Shown piece by piece: positions 1 to 13,830 of a stretch of 64,000 nt of DNA. The notes beneath the pieces were generated by a model, which had not been told where the DNA came from, did not search any database, and saw only the letters and a list, made by a program, of their open reading frames with translations. The stretch is from Tenebrio molitor. Lineage: Eukaryota; Arthropoda; Insecta; Coleoptera; Tenebrionidae. Location: the NCBI RefSeq assembly GCF_963966145.1, contig NC_091053.1, positions 11,842,001 through 11,906,000 of the forward strand, written 5' to 3'. Position numbers and translations under genes: made by a program. Every line of letters begins with the position of its first letter. Positions within the stretch are counted from its first letter, which is position 1.

Positions 1-1690
1 TAGCAGTAGGTACTACTCATGGTAGTACTAGTAGTGGTTCCAGCCCCATTTATAAAATCTATAGTTCTTCACATTCCTACCAACCCGGGACTTTGTCCCA
101 ACGCTCCACCACATCGTTCCTGGCGATGTCACTCCAACAACCGAAACGTGTCGCCGTTCAAGATCGCTCATGCGAAACGTCAACGAAAATCGGAAAACGT
201 GTCAGACTTTCACCACCCACGGTCCTAGTCGATCCGCTTCCGTCCCACAATTACCATTTTTATTCTCGGCAACAATACCGCCGGAATTTAATGTAAATTA
301 GTGTTTCATAAACCGAACAATTATTTTACACATTAACGTTACGCTTTGCTTGTTCGCGGCGAACAATTTAGCATACATTTACCATCCGAGCACAGTTCTC
401 TTCGCCTGATAATCGCGCAAAACGGTTCTCGACCAATTAGTAAGTTCATCCGACGATAAGAAGAAGAGAAGACTCCCATTGCCGTCCCGATTCGAGGGCA
501 TCGAGAACGGGCGAATTGGCAAAAGGAAAAATCGGCGCTAATTGCATCCGGACGCTCCGTATATATCCATGCGCGGTCCAGTTTTTGTGGCGAGTGGCTC
601 TTAATGCAAATTTATCGATTCTTGAATAAATATTAGCCTTAAGTGCCTGTCAGTTTAGCTTTAATCGTGTTTAAAGTTATTAATGTATTATGACTTATTT
701 TAGATACTTTATCGATAATTGCCTATTAAAAAGTTGCCGGACATGTTCGCCGTTGCCGTTAGCTCACCAGAAGACGTTTACGGTTAAGTGTTTACCAATT
801 ACCACAAGGACGACTCATTTATAAGAATTAAAAGCCAGCATCATCAACTGGACTGGAAATTTTACAAAAAAAAAAATCTATTTCAACATTATTATTATTA
901 TTAGGTACTATGTATTTTATTTGAGAATATGAAGAGAAACAGCATCGTCTGGATTAGAAATTCGCAAAAAGGTTTTTGTTGTATTTTATTATTATTATCA
1001 TTATTATTATCATTCAGAATGTTGAACAATTCGATTGAAATTGTCAAGAAAAAGGTTCATATACGGTCTTAGACTTCATTCGTTTAAAAAAAAATAGTGA
1101 AAAACAAGTTATTTGTTTCAATAGATAACATTTCTTGTGTGTATGTTTATTTGTTCCGGATAAACGCAAGAATCACTTGACCGATTTTCCAAATTCTTTC
1201 AGTTTTGGATAGCTGGGTTCTTCAACAGTAATACAAGATATGTATGATCATGATATCTCGTAAGGGGAGTGAGCAGTGTGGTAAAATATCTTTCCACCCC
1301 GAGAAAGCGTTATTTTCCATACCCCTTCCCTGCACACTCTCCAGGACGACGTCCACTCGTCGACTAGTCATTATTAAAAAAAAAAACGCCTCATTATAAC
1401 CAAATTTGATTAAAGTTCCTTTAATTAAAAGTGAATTACTGAAATATTATATCGTTTAATGACATTTAAATTGCACAAATATGTTTTGTTTGCCTTCGAA
1501 GCATAAATCGTTTATCCTGTAATTTCGAGAGCAGTTTCTATAAATCTTGTTATTAGCGTAATACGGTTTTTCGCATCGTTAACCATTCAGAAATGGTCAC
1601 CAACTGCTCGCGCTACTGTTTACTTTATTGCCGGCGGTCATGCCACGTCAAAGTATGAAGTTGGCGTCGACAACGATCGAATAAGAGTGC
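1..1690. other. Non-coding AT-rich DNA, no gene seen
   Basis: No frame here has coding character. There are short ATT runs near 890-905 and 980-1010. The stretch around 1140-1215 (a run ending in 'gaccgattttccaaattc') resembles the tails of common arthropod dispersed repeats. If the exon at 13.8 kb belongs to a gene running leftward, this may be intron. Confidence 0.6.
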
Positions 1691-1895
1691 ACGAGGAGTT
1701 TGTTTCGCTTGGTTCGGACGTATGTCTTGATGTCACCCCTCTAATAACTAATATCTATAACGTTAGGTCGTTGGTTCAAATCCGGCTCGAAGGACCAGAA
1801 GGAACAGAAGAAGCGACAGATTTTCTGACTACCTCTATTTAGCCACTCCCAGACTAAAGCCAACAGAATAAAAATAATAATACATAGTAATCATA
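1690..1895 (+). repeat. Possible tRNA-derived SINE
   Basis: A good match to the RNA polymerase III B box, GGTTCAAATCC, lies at 1773-1783. It is followed by a short unique body and an A-rich tail with 'aataaaaataataat' near 1867-1885. No convincing tRNA cloverleaf can be drawn and no clear A box was found, so this is a weak call: a SINE remnant, or a chance B box. Confidence 0.3.
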
Positions 1896-2284
1896 TAATT
1901 TACATTGTGCTTCTTCTATTTTAACCGACGGTTTCTGGCCCGAAGCCGTTTCTGCTTTTTACTTCAAAGGCCAGCTGATGTGGAACCACTGTTTCCAATT
2001 ACTCGAATTTTTATGGAATAATACGAAATTTAATCTGAAACGTGTGCGGGCTAAACGCCTCGAGCTCTCCGTTTTTGCGCAAAAACATCTAAACAATTAT
2101 TCAAGAGATTACTTGGACAGATTCAATATTGTCAAAACACAAAAAGAGCAATTTATGTTGCGACCGAATAAAAAATATATCTGACACCGATAGACTGTCG
2201 ATGGTAACAAGTTCGTGACTAATGCGGAGCCTTGGGGCGCGCCTCAGGTCGCTTTAAATTCAATTGCAAAAAGGGTCAAGTAGT

Positions 2285-2700
2285 TTGGTCAGCAGTCCAG
2301 ATATGAGTCTCAGTCTCATTGAAGTATAAAGTAGAGCTTTGGTGAGCAAAAGGTAATCATTTTATTATTTTCGCGTTGAAAGTCCAGTTCTGAGTCTCAT
2401 TGAAAAGTTGTGGAGAAGGGTTTTGGTGAATTTTTCCCGTGTAAAAGTTTTTTATTTTATTGTTTTCGTGTGCGGAGTCCCGATCTGAGTCTCACTGAAA
2501 AATTGTGGAGTAGAGTGTTGCTTACGATTTTATTATTTTCTTGTTGACAGTCCGGATCGGAGTCCCACTGAAAAGTTGTGGAGTAGCGTTTTGGTGAGTT
2601 TTTTCCATATAAAACTTGATACATTCTTATTTTGGTGTTTGGATTCCAGATGTGAGTCCCATTGGAAAGTTGTGGAGTAGCGTTTCAGAGGGTAAACGTT
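2285..2700 (+). repeat. Degenerate tandem array, five units with transposase-like motif
   Basis: Five units start near 2294, 2381, 2476, 2549 and 2643 (spacing 73-95 bp). Each carries a version of AGTCCNGATCTGAGTCYCAT followed by TGAAAAGTTGTGGAG. Read in one frame the motif gives PDLSPIEKLW or close variants, the signature around the last catalytic acidic residue of Tc1/mariner transposases. The units are separated by T-rich spacers and the frame is not open across the array. A related single unit is at 32,369. Confidence 0.6.
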
Positions 2701-4930
2701 TACGATTATTATTATGTTCGTGTTCTTTGTGTCTCTCTCGTGAACCGCGGAGCGGTTTATCGCTTCGAAATAATTAAACGTCGACTTTAATACCAGATCT
2801 TATCTGAATAATTTAAAGTGAAACCGGAAGCTTGTATCTTCGATCTGGGCGCGCAGCAATTTCACAAGAAGTCGAGGCCCTTGGGTATGAATATTTTCGA
2901 GTCCCCATCTGACGTGAATATTTTAATTGGTCCGGCTGCGATGTGTGAAATCGACTTTTAACAAATAAACGCGTTAAGAAGATTAAATCCGGCCGGATTT
3001 AATCCGATCAGAATTGACGTTTAAATGTGGCGCCCTTTGTGACAGCCACTACCGGTTTTTCAAAACCGATTTCTCGCTCATTGTCGAACGGCTCTTGATG
3101 TCTTAATGCGATAACAACGGTGTCGTCTGCATTTTGACAGTTAGATTTGTCCGTTTCAACGCTTCGATTCGGACGAATTTTCGCTTCTCAAACGGGAATC
3201 GATTCGGTCTTGGTTCGGGTTCAGCTCTTTTGTCCGGTATTGACGGCAAACTTGACTTCAATACAAATTCTATTAAAGTCCTTTACAAAATGCTCACACC
3301 CCTTCGTTTACCCTTAAATTAATATGTGTAAATAGGAGAGCGCTCAATGGGCTTCCTTTATTGGCGACTGACACAGAAATTGCCTGAATGGAGGGAAATG
3401 GGGCTTTTATCGTCAGGTGGATCGATTCTACATTATTCACACCCGGAAAGGTGAAAAACTCGACTGACGTTTAAATTACGGAGAACTCTACTGTAAATGC
3501 AATGATAATACAGTTACTGCACCGACATTTTACTTCACTGCTCAACCCCCTCACGTGATATCGCCATCACACATATCTTATAATACTCCTGAAGGATCAA
3601 CCTGTCTAACACTAAAAGAATTTTGAAAATCGGTCCAATAGTTCCCGATTTTATCCCGAACATCTAAACATATGCACCAACGATTTTATCTATTTTTATC
3701 GATTTTACGAATTTCTTTAAAGCGATCGCACTCGAGCAACTTATTTTGATAAATTTAATCTAATTGACCAGTATTCTAAGTAATAATAATAATAAAATAC
3801 AAAAAAAATACTTTTTTTTAATTTCCGATGCAGATGATGATACTTCCCTTTTAGTTCTAAAATAATAATAATAATACTCACCACCACCATCTCCCCCACC
3901 CACTTCGTGCGTTCCTAATCCACTTTTAATGTGATAAACCGGCAGCAAATCACCGTTTCGTGAAAACAGCACAGTCCAATGAAAACCTTCTCTTGTGTTA
4001 ATGTGTTTTGACCACCTAATGTTTACACAAAACCGATTTCCACGTAATTTATTCGGCTTTTCTCACCGTGCGAGAACAAAGACCCCCCCAACAAAATTCG
4101 CCCCCGATAGGATCTCGTTTCGCGGACTTACCTATATTAATAAAAGCCTTCGTTCTGGCGATCTTTCGTCGATTCGATGCAACAAAACGCTCGTTCTATT
4201 TATGTTTGATTCGGCCGATATTCAAATGACGGCAGCCGACACGCGAACAAACTGTTAACGACTCTTGTACGATTTGAATAGCGGAATTTATTAAATGCGC
4301 TTTTCAAAGAGCAAAGAATGGCAATCGTGGGGAATTTGGTGTTTTATCATGTGGTGTTTTCGTGTTCTTGTGGTGGTCGTTCGGGTGATTATAGGGAATG
4401 TTCTTCGACAAACAAATAACAGAAGGTGCAATTTTTTTCAAAAGATGTATTTTATTTGGATAAATTCGAGTGGAACGATTCCTTGTTTATTGATTGGGAA
4501 ATATCTGGGGCAAAGTGAGCAAATGCTCCATATTTTGGTTTTTTATTTGTTGGTAGACTGTAACAGCAGGGTCCCTTCTCATATTATAAAAATTAATTAA
4601 TTTTGAAAATTTGTTTCTTGGAAATTTATTTCTGAATTTACATTTTTAAAGGAACTATTCAATTTTTAAGTGATAAAAAGGGTTAGGTATGATGAGTCAC
4701 TACGTATATTTTAACATTTTGATAAAAAACGAAATATGTATGATATTACATTTTGGCATTTTTTCTAAAAATAAACTGAAAATAATATAATTTTCAAATT
4801 GGGCAATTTTGAGTAGGTACAAAGAAATTAAAACTAACTGTCTCAATACTCCATTACTTTTTATTCCTATATTTATTTTAATCTAAATATTAAATTTGAA
4901 TTAAAAACAAATAATAAACTATGTATTGTG
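2700..4930. other. Non-coding stretch with ATT microsatellites
   Basis: No gene recognised. Short (AAT)n tracts lie at about 3780-3796 and 3861-3878, and a CCACCACC run follows the second. The phrase near 3560-3690 ('aaaatcggtccaatagtt') is of a kind seen in dispersed arthropod repeats. The frames here are short and lack coding character. Confidence 0.5.
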
Positions 4931-4934
4931 TGAT

Positions 4935-5190
4935 TCAAAATGATTGTGGATAAGTATGGCAACTATGTACGAAAATGTGTGTGGCAACTCTGTAGGTAGG
5001 ATAGAGTTGACATTTCTTTGACAGTTCATACTAGCGCAGTTTTGAAAACTGTCAAGTGAATGTGCAATGGTATAAAAACAATCAAATGTACACATATGAA
5101 ATGTCATACAAATGTCAACTATACCCCACCTACATAGTTGCCACATAATTTTTCGTACATAGTTGCCAGGCTTATCCACAATAATTTTGA
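4935..5190. mobile_element. Fold-back (MITE-like) element, about 256 bp
   Basis: The two ends are inverted copies of each other over roughly 80 bp. The left arm starts TCAAAATGATTGTGGATAAG and the right arm, reverse complemented, starts TCAAAATTATTGTGGATAAG. Both continue through GGCAACTATGTACGAAAA and TAGTTGACATTT-type sequence. There is no coding capacity and no convincing target duplication, so the superfamily is unknown. Confidence 0.75.
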
Positions 5191-6892
5191 GTTACCCAAT
5201 AGTTTTCAGACTCTTTTACCATATATCGGGCGTTTAAATGAAATCCTGGGCTGGGGAGGCGGTGGAAGTTAGAAACCGTCCATTGTTTTGCTTTTTTAAA
5301 GTGTAAATTGACAGTTGTAATTGACAGCTAACCTAAAATTTATAAACAAAAAAAAATCTATTTTTTCTTTCTTTGCAACGTTTTACATTAAAAATAGAAT
5401 AACTGACGATTTCTATTCTAGAAGTAAATATCTAAGGGCACCCTTTGCTAAAAACAAACATGTTTAATTATGGTGTACTAATGTTATTCATGTCAAACGG
5501 CGGCAAATTCAAACTTGACACTGTTCCTAATGGTTTACTTTTTTTCAACGCTTATTCAGCCCAGGTATTCTTTCTCCTTTACCTAGAGATAGATATATTT
5601 TTTACTTTCTTTCTTCGGGAAGTTTTCACTATTTTATCACCTTATTCCTAAATCTCTCTTACTTAATGTTTTTTTTTTTTTAAATTTTAATTTTCTTCGA
5701 AGTTTTTTCTGAGCTATCTTTTTAGCCATTCTATATCTACATTATTAGTCATCTTATTCTTCTCGAGCTAAATATTAGGTTTAGTTGATAAATGAAAACG
5801 ACAAAAAAAATGTTACCTCTATCATGCGATATTAATTACTTATCTTTCAATTCCATCCCTATTTCCTAACAATGTTTTAATTAAAATTATATTTAACTCT
5901 CTGCCTGAGCTGTCGCCTATCAAGTGCTGAAACGTTGCGGAAGAAAAATAAATTGGTAGCGAACATTTTAAGAAATTTAATTCATACGAATAATAAGAAT
6001 TCAGGGAAAAAACGTACTCTAAAGCATGAAGAAAGTGAAATAAGAATTTAATTGACAACTAACTTCAGACGTTTAAGACTGCAAATTAAAGAAACATGAG
6101 ATAGATTACAGAAAGCAACTGAGGTTAAAATCAACGGAACAGAAATAAAGGGGGGTGAGCTCGCTACACCCCAACATACTTGGCATTAATATATCTTTAC
6201 TTAACAGCTCCTTGGGGTCAAATGGTTATGAAACAGACGTGCATAATACAATCAAGAATTTTAATTTTTCTAAAAAACAGAACTAAACAGACAAGAATTC
6301 AAAAATTTTCTGATAAGTTATAACAGATACATATTCCAATCTGATTTTTATATGTATAGAATTTATTTTAAATTTTTCTCTGAGAAGTTTCCATTTTCCA
6401 TCTGCTATTTCTCGCATTCTATTATTTCAGTTCTAATACGCTTTCTGTCTAATTTTTCATTTTATTAATCTGTTATACCTACTTATACCTTTTTCTTTGT
6501 TTTTACGTCTTCCGTTACTTATTATTATTTTAGATTATTTTATAAATAGTTTATTTCTTAGTTGTATACCTATGTATGTTTCTATCCAGTTCCGCACTAA
6601 TTAACAAGCAAATGTTACTTTTTGTTTTTTGCACTACAATATTATTTTGTAATTCAGTTCTTAGATTCCTTTTAAAATTTCTTTGCATTTCTTATTTAAT
6701 TCCAAGAAGAAGTAAAACTTTTACATTTTATTTTCATTTATTTATTACTATAAACCTGTCTACATGCCGTTATGTCACTTCTAAGTTATTTTTACATTGA
6801 GTTATGTTAAAAGCACAAAATTTAATTTTTTGGAAACGTTTAAAATGAAATGTTTGTAATTACCTTCTTGAAATAATTTTTTTGTGTCATTG
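5190..6892. other. AT-rich DNA, nothing recognised
   Basis: Only short chance frames are present in very T-rich sequence. No repeat structure, RNA gene or splice-flanked coding segment was seen. Confidence 0.5.
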
Positions 6893-6955
6893 TGGGCCTC
6901 ATGCCAAAAAAAGCCCAATTTACACATGAACTCGTTAAATAAACTACTATTAAAA
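6893..6955. repeat. Dispersed repeat related to the 19.5 kb fold-back
   Basis: The segment with ATGCCAAAAAAAGCCCAATT followed by TACACATGAACTCGTTAAAT and AAACTACTATT recurs almost unchanged at 35,217-35,272. It also matches the right arm of the fold-back element at 19,466-19,584. This looks like a half element from that family. Confidence 0.65.
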
Positions 6956-9944
6956 GGAGATTTTCCAATCGTACAATGGCATTTTTTGGAAACATTTTAA
7001 ACGCGATTTGGCAATTTTTAACCAAAGAAAATTTTCGATTTGATTTTGACGTGAAACAGAATTTGTATTTACATATTTCCAAAATATTTTTACGTACATT
7101 TTAAAATAACATTTTCATGGTTCCACAAAATTTTTTAGTAGGTACAGTTTTAAACGCCAATTTTTACATTTTTTAAATTTTTTTAGTGAAATAAAAACAA
7201 GGAAACTAACGCATTCAAAATTTTTTTTTCATCTTAAATCATTTTCTATTTTATTATTTTTCAACTGGCATTAATATTTTATTCCTCTTCAGTTACAATT
7301 GCGGCCACAGAACAGTTTACATCTATATTTGCTAGCAGGCGGTTTTATTTACCTATTTAACAACTACATAGGTACAAGGATAATTTTTCAATGCTGTACT
7401 ATTGATTATAATGATTACTGATTAGATAGATATTCAACAAAAACTATACTTTAAGTTTCAATAATTTTATTCCTACTACCATTAACTAGAATTTTTTCCC
7501 AGTATGTATCTATTTTCATTTCACGTTGCGTTCTTGGTCTAAGAAAATATTCTCTCTTGGTCGCGTCCCTTTAACAGACAAATGTTGCATATTTATCTTT
7601 CTCCATTGAATATTATTCATCATTGTTTTTGTTTTTCATTTTATCACCGACTGCTTTTTCATATCTCACAATAGAAATTCCACAATAATAATTTTTGAGA
7701 ATTTTTATCAACAATTAATTAAGCAATCGCGCCGCCGCTGACATTTCTAACAAGCCGCAAACCCACCAATCACCATCCACCGACGCCGATATTAAATAAA
7801 TCAGAGGAGAATTAGTTTCCCGTCGAACGAAATATCGTCGATTGCGTAAACATTTCCAATAATTTCCGAGTATCACAAATGAAAACTTTATTGTGGGGTT
7901 GCGTTTAAGGTCAGTTTCGCGTGATATGACATCCCATTATAACCGTATCAAATATTTACTCATCTAATGGTAGTCTTTTGGTCATGTTGATCTAAATCAT
8001 CGTGAACAGCCTTAATCGAAATGTGAATAAATTATGAGCGTTTGATTTGTGGTTGTTTTCCTCGTCGGCCGTTTATTGCATGACCAATATTTGTACAAAC
8101 GAATCAACTTATGAAGAGATTTAACACAACACACCAAATGTCAACCAATAAAGAAGATAATGAATGGACAATACGATGCGCTCGCTTTATGAATTATTCA
8201 TCGGGCGGGTGGACAAAACTCGATCTGATTTATTTTCGGGGCGTCTGACAAGAACAGGGACGCATTCAACACGATTTTATTATCGAAGTGAGCCTAAAAA
8301 CTTACTTTACCGCACGTCGTGCTGTAATGAACGTCTTTCTGCACTGTAGCACCTGTGTGTTCACACAAACTCATACCACATCTCACACAAGTACGGTAAA
8401 ACGTCAATGTTCCACTTGTTACGTAAACAACTATTAAACCGTTGTTAGAGCTACTAGACGTTGCCACATTTTGGCTGTTTTCTGGTACATAGTTTGACGG
8501 TCACGTTTCACAACCGTTGCTTTTCCTCGTTCGAGGCGAACGCCTAAGCTGACAAATTAAAGAACTGTTGGACTCATTATTCTTAAACAATATATCGTTA
8601 AAATGTAAAAAAAACTGTAACAAATGGACTTAACAAGTGTGTGTGAACAAACTGAAATTAAGTTAATTAAAACAAAACTCGCAACAATAAAATAAGGAAA
8701 AAAAGTGTATAAGAGTAAAACGGCTCGGCAATTATTTTTTATTATACGAGCTATGTGAAGAATTGGATTCTTCCTTAATTGCTTCATAGCTTGTTAAAGT
8801 TATTATCAAATTGTTCATATCTAATTAGAGCCGATTCAAAATCCAGTGTGAACTAATTCCCGGAAATTATTGTTTAATGGTTTGTTTTTATTGTTGTGAC
8901 CATTAGGATTTCGAAAGTATTGTTGCAGGATTACGTAAACGGGGCCAAAGCCAAGAAGCGATTTTCTCCGTTAGATTTTCCTCACCGATAGGCCAGGTGG
9001 ATAAATTAGTTTTTCATCTTGAGGCACGCCACACCAAAAACAAAAGTAATCGTCATAATTTTCTAGTCTAATCGCGCAATACCGTGTCCACATAAATTGC
9101 TCAGTTTCCGTGTAAAAGAGCCCATTATTATTATTATTCCGTTAATTATACTCGTGTCTTCGTCGACATAAATCTCGGCTAATACCATTTGCCCATTAAA
9201 AACGGTCATTTTGGCGTTTTTGCCGCGGTAATGACGCTAATGAAGACGTGGCAACACCGTTACGAAAACGGGCATGGAACGCGCCAAATGCGTGGCGTGG
9301 AAGTGGCTCCGGTGACGGACGCTACAGCCCACAAAAAACAATACTTATCCCACTAAATAAACATGTACATAGTTTTGTTTTCGGCAAATGGTATCGAGCG
9401 TTCAAAATTTTTTGTATGGTCAATGGGCGTGGTGCTCGCTGCAGTTAACGTGCGCCAAAATCTCTGTTACAGCATAAAATGATTTCATTTTTTTGGTTTG
9501 AGGCCATATTGTATCATTATTACATATTATTATTATTACTACTTTAAAAGAGGATAAAACTTACAAGCCACAAGTGATCTTTTAAATATTTTTTAAACTA
9601 AGTACTTATTGTTGTGTCGCTAAGTGTTCAGTCAAAAAATACGGAAAAATATAATTGTACCAATTGTTTCACATCAGAAAAATCGCATGATCCCGGCTTC
9701 CTGTGCATTGTGCTCTTGCACACGTAAACACGTAACCATTACATAAACGTAGGAAGTTCACCACATATTTATTCTACCTACCTATCTAATTTTAGAAATT
9801 CATTTATTTATGAAAACGAAAGTTTAACTCGATTCAACGAAGAACAATCGAAAACCGTGCAATTACCATTTCGAGCGAGCCGGTCAAAGATTCATGGTAC
9901 TATAGCTTAAGAAATCCACTTCTACTGCAACGCAAACATACTTA
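6956..9944. other. Non-coding stretch, nothing firm
   Basis: No gene recognised. A short palindromic segment (TTTACCGCACGTCGTGCTGTAA) lies near 8308-8330. GC content rises modestly around 8940-9330, without a coding signature. Confidence 0.4.
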
Positions 9945-10345
9945 AAAAAAGCTTCTAAGAGTACTTAGTAATAATGTCAAGGGTGTATGGTACTGTGTGT
10001 CATATCAAACTAATATTTTTGTAAAAGTACCATTTAGGGTGTACCTAGTGTAAGATATCTGGTAGTATATGTCGTACCAAAGTAATACTTTTGTAAAAGT
10101 ACCATTTGCGTCAGAATGCGTTTGGCGTAAAATATCCAGTTCTGCTGTAGCGGAAACTGATAATAAGATACGTCCAGGAGTTGCTAGTACTAGTGTCAAT
10201 GGTTTACAATACTGTTTGTCATACCAAATGGTACTATTGTAAAAGTACCATTTGTAGCACAATATGTACTTAGGGTGATGTTTCTAGTGTAGCGGAACTT
10301 AATTCAAAAAAGCTTCCTATAGTACCTGGCACTAACGTCAAAAAT
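9945..10345. repeat. Degenerate minisatellite-like array
   Basis: A unit containing TTTTGTAAAAGTACCATTT (or close variants) preceded by 'tgtcatayca' recurs near 9998, 10070 and 10216. The spacings are 72 and 146 bp, suggesting a basic unit near 73 bp. A second motif ('gcttctaagagtactta', with a variant at 10311) also recurs. Units have diverged and there is no coding capacity. Confidence 0.6.
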
Positions 10346-13300
10346 CAGCAAAATGTCAAGCTTCTGATTTCTTGCTAGTAACATATTTACTTGATACAGG
10401 ACCTGTATTACCTACATCTTTGAAGTAGCAAAATCCATACCGTTCACGAGACCTTCTCGACGCATTTCCCGGTGTCCAACGCGACCTTCGCCCGTTAGTC
10501 CTCGTTTCCTTCGCGTGGAAATTGTCATTCATTAAATGGACAATGAAGCGTGGACTTTCGTTGCGTGTGAATCCGTATGTGGTGCCCAGTGGACGCATGA
10601 ATGGAAAATCCATTCATAGAAAATTCCCGTGCCGGCTCATGTTTATCGTGGCGACAAATTGACGGTTACGAATGACGTATACGCATCAAGTAATAGTAAT
10701 TGATAAATCGTCTATCAATTTTCTAAGGCTGGACGCACCGGTGTCTTAGAAAAGTACAAGGTACCAGCGTCACAGCACCGTGCAAAGCGCCTCGAGATTA
10801 TGGTGTTCGCGGCATGAATGAAATTTTTCGAAACCGTCACCGGAAAATTCGCGGAACGTTTGCGTTAATGAAGAATATGGCGATGAGCGCCGCCATCTTG
10901 GATGGGAGGAAAAGCTTCGAGAAACGTCAGATTGGACAGTAGCGCCGAGTGAAGCAAGCTGGAAATTGGGCGGTTCACTCAAGTACAAAGTACAAAATAA
11001 TAATAATAACAGAATTAATAATAATAGGAAAATGATAATACATATAGATAGTGGTTTCGAAGGGGTTGTTATTTATTGTTAGAAATATCTGTAATGATGA
11101 AATAAAATCCGGCCTCGATGCCGTGCCCGTTTTTTCACGCTAACAATATTTCGTTTTGGTTTGTGGAATTTTTTGTTTCGCTCCGTTGTCAAATCGAGCA
11201 TAAATGATTGACATTAATGAGCACGTGACCGCCGGCCGACTAGATTTCCAAATTCGCTTATCTGCCGTCGTCCTTGGTGCTCGCTAATTAATTGGATGTA
11301 AGGAACAAATTCGAATTTTGTTCTTGCCGTCCGTAATTATCGTGTTCGACAAGCGACGAAATATTTTCGCTGGCAAAGGTCGCAGTCGTCCATGAAAAAA
11401 CACTCGAGCATCGACATATATGGACGTATTATGTAAATAGAAAAAATTCGAGACATTCGAAACGTCAAATTAACCAAAGATACGTCTAGGATTTATTCGT
11501 TTTTTATTTTTCCCTCCGATTTGGACATTACCGTGTCCGGTGATTTTTTATACTGGATTAGTTTTGGTATTCCGCAAGGTAATGTGTTAAAACATACATT
11601 ATTTCCTGTATAATTACGCGATCATTACGCGTCTAATTTGCAGGGTGGATTAATTAAAATCAAATTAACTCGGTTCGATTGTTGGTATTATCATTATCAA
11701 ATGGTAACGTAACGAGCGGTACAGTTATGCAAAAAAATTACAATACAAGTGAACGGTAAAATATGGACGTTACGCATTTTGGGTTCATTTCACTTTTTTC
11801 CGGTCACGTGATGATGCGCAAGATAAAATTTATTAAGTGAAAATTGTACTAAATATAATGGATTAAATGCAAATGCGCAGTTTCGCTGCTAATAAATTTG
11901 CATCTGTTGTGTGCCAACAAGATGGTGCTGACGCTCACCGCTGATTGATTTATGAGTGTTCGTAATGGAGTAGGTAACGAGCCAAGTATTTGTACAGTTT
12001 ATTACAGTGTGAGCAGAAATCAAGATACATAATTAAATTTCTAATTGAGAACGTGATAATAATAATCACGATGCGTCGATTTTTGTGTAGAAATTATTAT
12101 GTAATTAACTGTACTCAAATTAAAAATGTACGTAATAATGGAAAATCTGTTCAAAATATGTTTTGAATGAATAATTCGACAATGGAACAATAGCTAAATG
12201 CCTAATCGATAAGTGTTGCGTACAGTTTGTCACAATATAAACTGGAAAATTTTACAACAAAAAATATGTATCTATAAGTGGGTATCTTTCAAATTTTTTT
12301 ACCAATTATTAATTGTGACTCTTTTGATTCTAATAAAAAAATCACTAATAGTAATAAGTTATAAAAAAAAGTAATAATAATTTGACAGTGTACAGTTTAT
12401 TTTCACATAAACTGGAATTTCATATACCTAGACTATTGTACAGTAGAACTGGAGTTGATATAGGTACGTATCTATCAACTAATTACTAATACAACTAACT
12501 TACATTTTAAACTAGAGGAAGTTTTTAGAATTATTGTGAAACGAATTGTACTCGCTGAAGCTTCTAGACGCCGGTAGAGTTAGGTATATTTAAAGACAGC
12601 ATAGAATATATATCATAGTTTTTTTTTTAATTATTGTAAACACTTGGGCGTTTGACATAAAATATTTCTTATCATAATGTTATCTACACAGCGTTTATAA
12701 AATAACTCTTAATATGTTTTATTAGGCGGTAACTGAGTTAGCATGCTTAATTTCAGTGAAAACTTTTACATTATGATACATTTTGGAACTACAGCTTAAA
12801 GTAAAAATACAAATATGTATGTAAAATACAAATGTTAAAATGTTTTTATGAAATTTTGAAATCCTATCTAAATGTATTTGTGGATGACAGTTTCGTCATT
12901 TTATTTTTAAATTAATTTTTCCATTACCTATGTATCTACTATCGTACAATTACCTACTAGATATAGGTAGGTACTATTTTATCTATAGGTACTTTTTGGA
13001 TTATGTATCTAAGATTTTATTGTTATTTTTATTATGGAATTTTTTCTTGTCTGTTAAGCACAAATAGAATTGAGAAGATTTCCTGTTAAGAATATGTATC
13101 TACTAAATATTAGCTAATTATCTACCCGCATCTAGGTACATAATTACCTAATACCTACTTGTTTGTTTTTCTAAAAAAATAGAAATAGAAAAGTTCGAGT
13201 TGACATTTCTATTTTGTATTTTCTTTTGTACAACATTTTAAACTTTCTGATTCATTATTTATTGAATATTTTTATTCCCATTAGGACAGCCTGTATTTAA

Positions 13301-13830
13301 GAATTTAGAAAATTCTATTGTTTTAGGACTTTTAGGTTATTACGCAATAACTGGCATAAATGTCACTAGTTCTAAGAACACATTTTTTGACGTCTACAAA
13401 TCGAAAATTTGTTAGGTATTCATATTTTTTTCGTTATTGTTTTTTTTCATGTGTGTTTAAAGCATAAATTGTAACGATTTTAAGATCATTTTCTACCTAA
13501 TTTCACATCGTAGATATGAATCACGATTTCAACTAATTAAGAACAGCATTGCAAACATGCCGATTTACATTTGTTAATTTTCAAATTGACGTTTTAATTC
13601 GCCAAATTAGTTCAAGTTTAGGACGTTACAAAATGTTTGCGTGCGCTAACATTATTTTGTCAGCAGTGCCATCAATTCTTCTTCCTCATTTCTGTCTTCC
13701 GAATGTCACCTAGGACATGATTTTAAGCGGGATCAGCGCGATCTTTCTCGAAGATGCGTTTCCGCCGATGCGATAGGTAGGTACTCTTGTTCCGCCAGAA
13801 CCGCCCTCAACTTCAATCACTGTCACTTAC
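10346..13830. other. Non-coding region downstream of the Bar-like exon
   Basis: If the 13.8 kb exon is read correctly, this is the start of its first intron on the minus strand. I looked for a homeodomain helix-3 code (W-F/Y-Q-N-R-R) on the minus strand and did not find one. Segments around 10,440-10,640 and 11,210-11,420 are more GC-rich and less repetitive than their surroundings, so conserved regulatory DNA is possible, but nothing in them is diagnostic. Confidence 0.4.
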
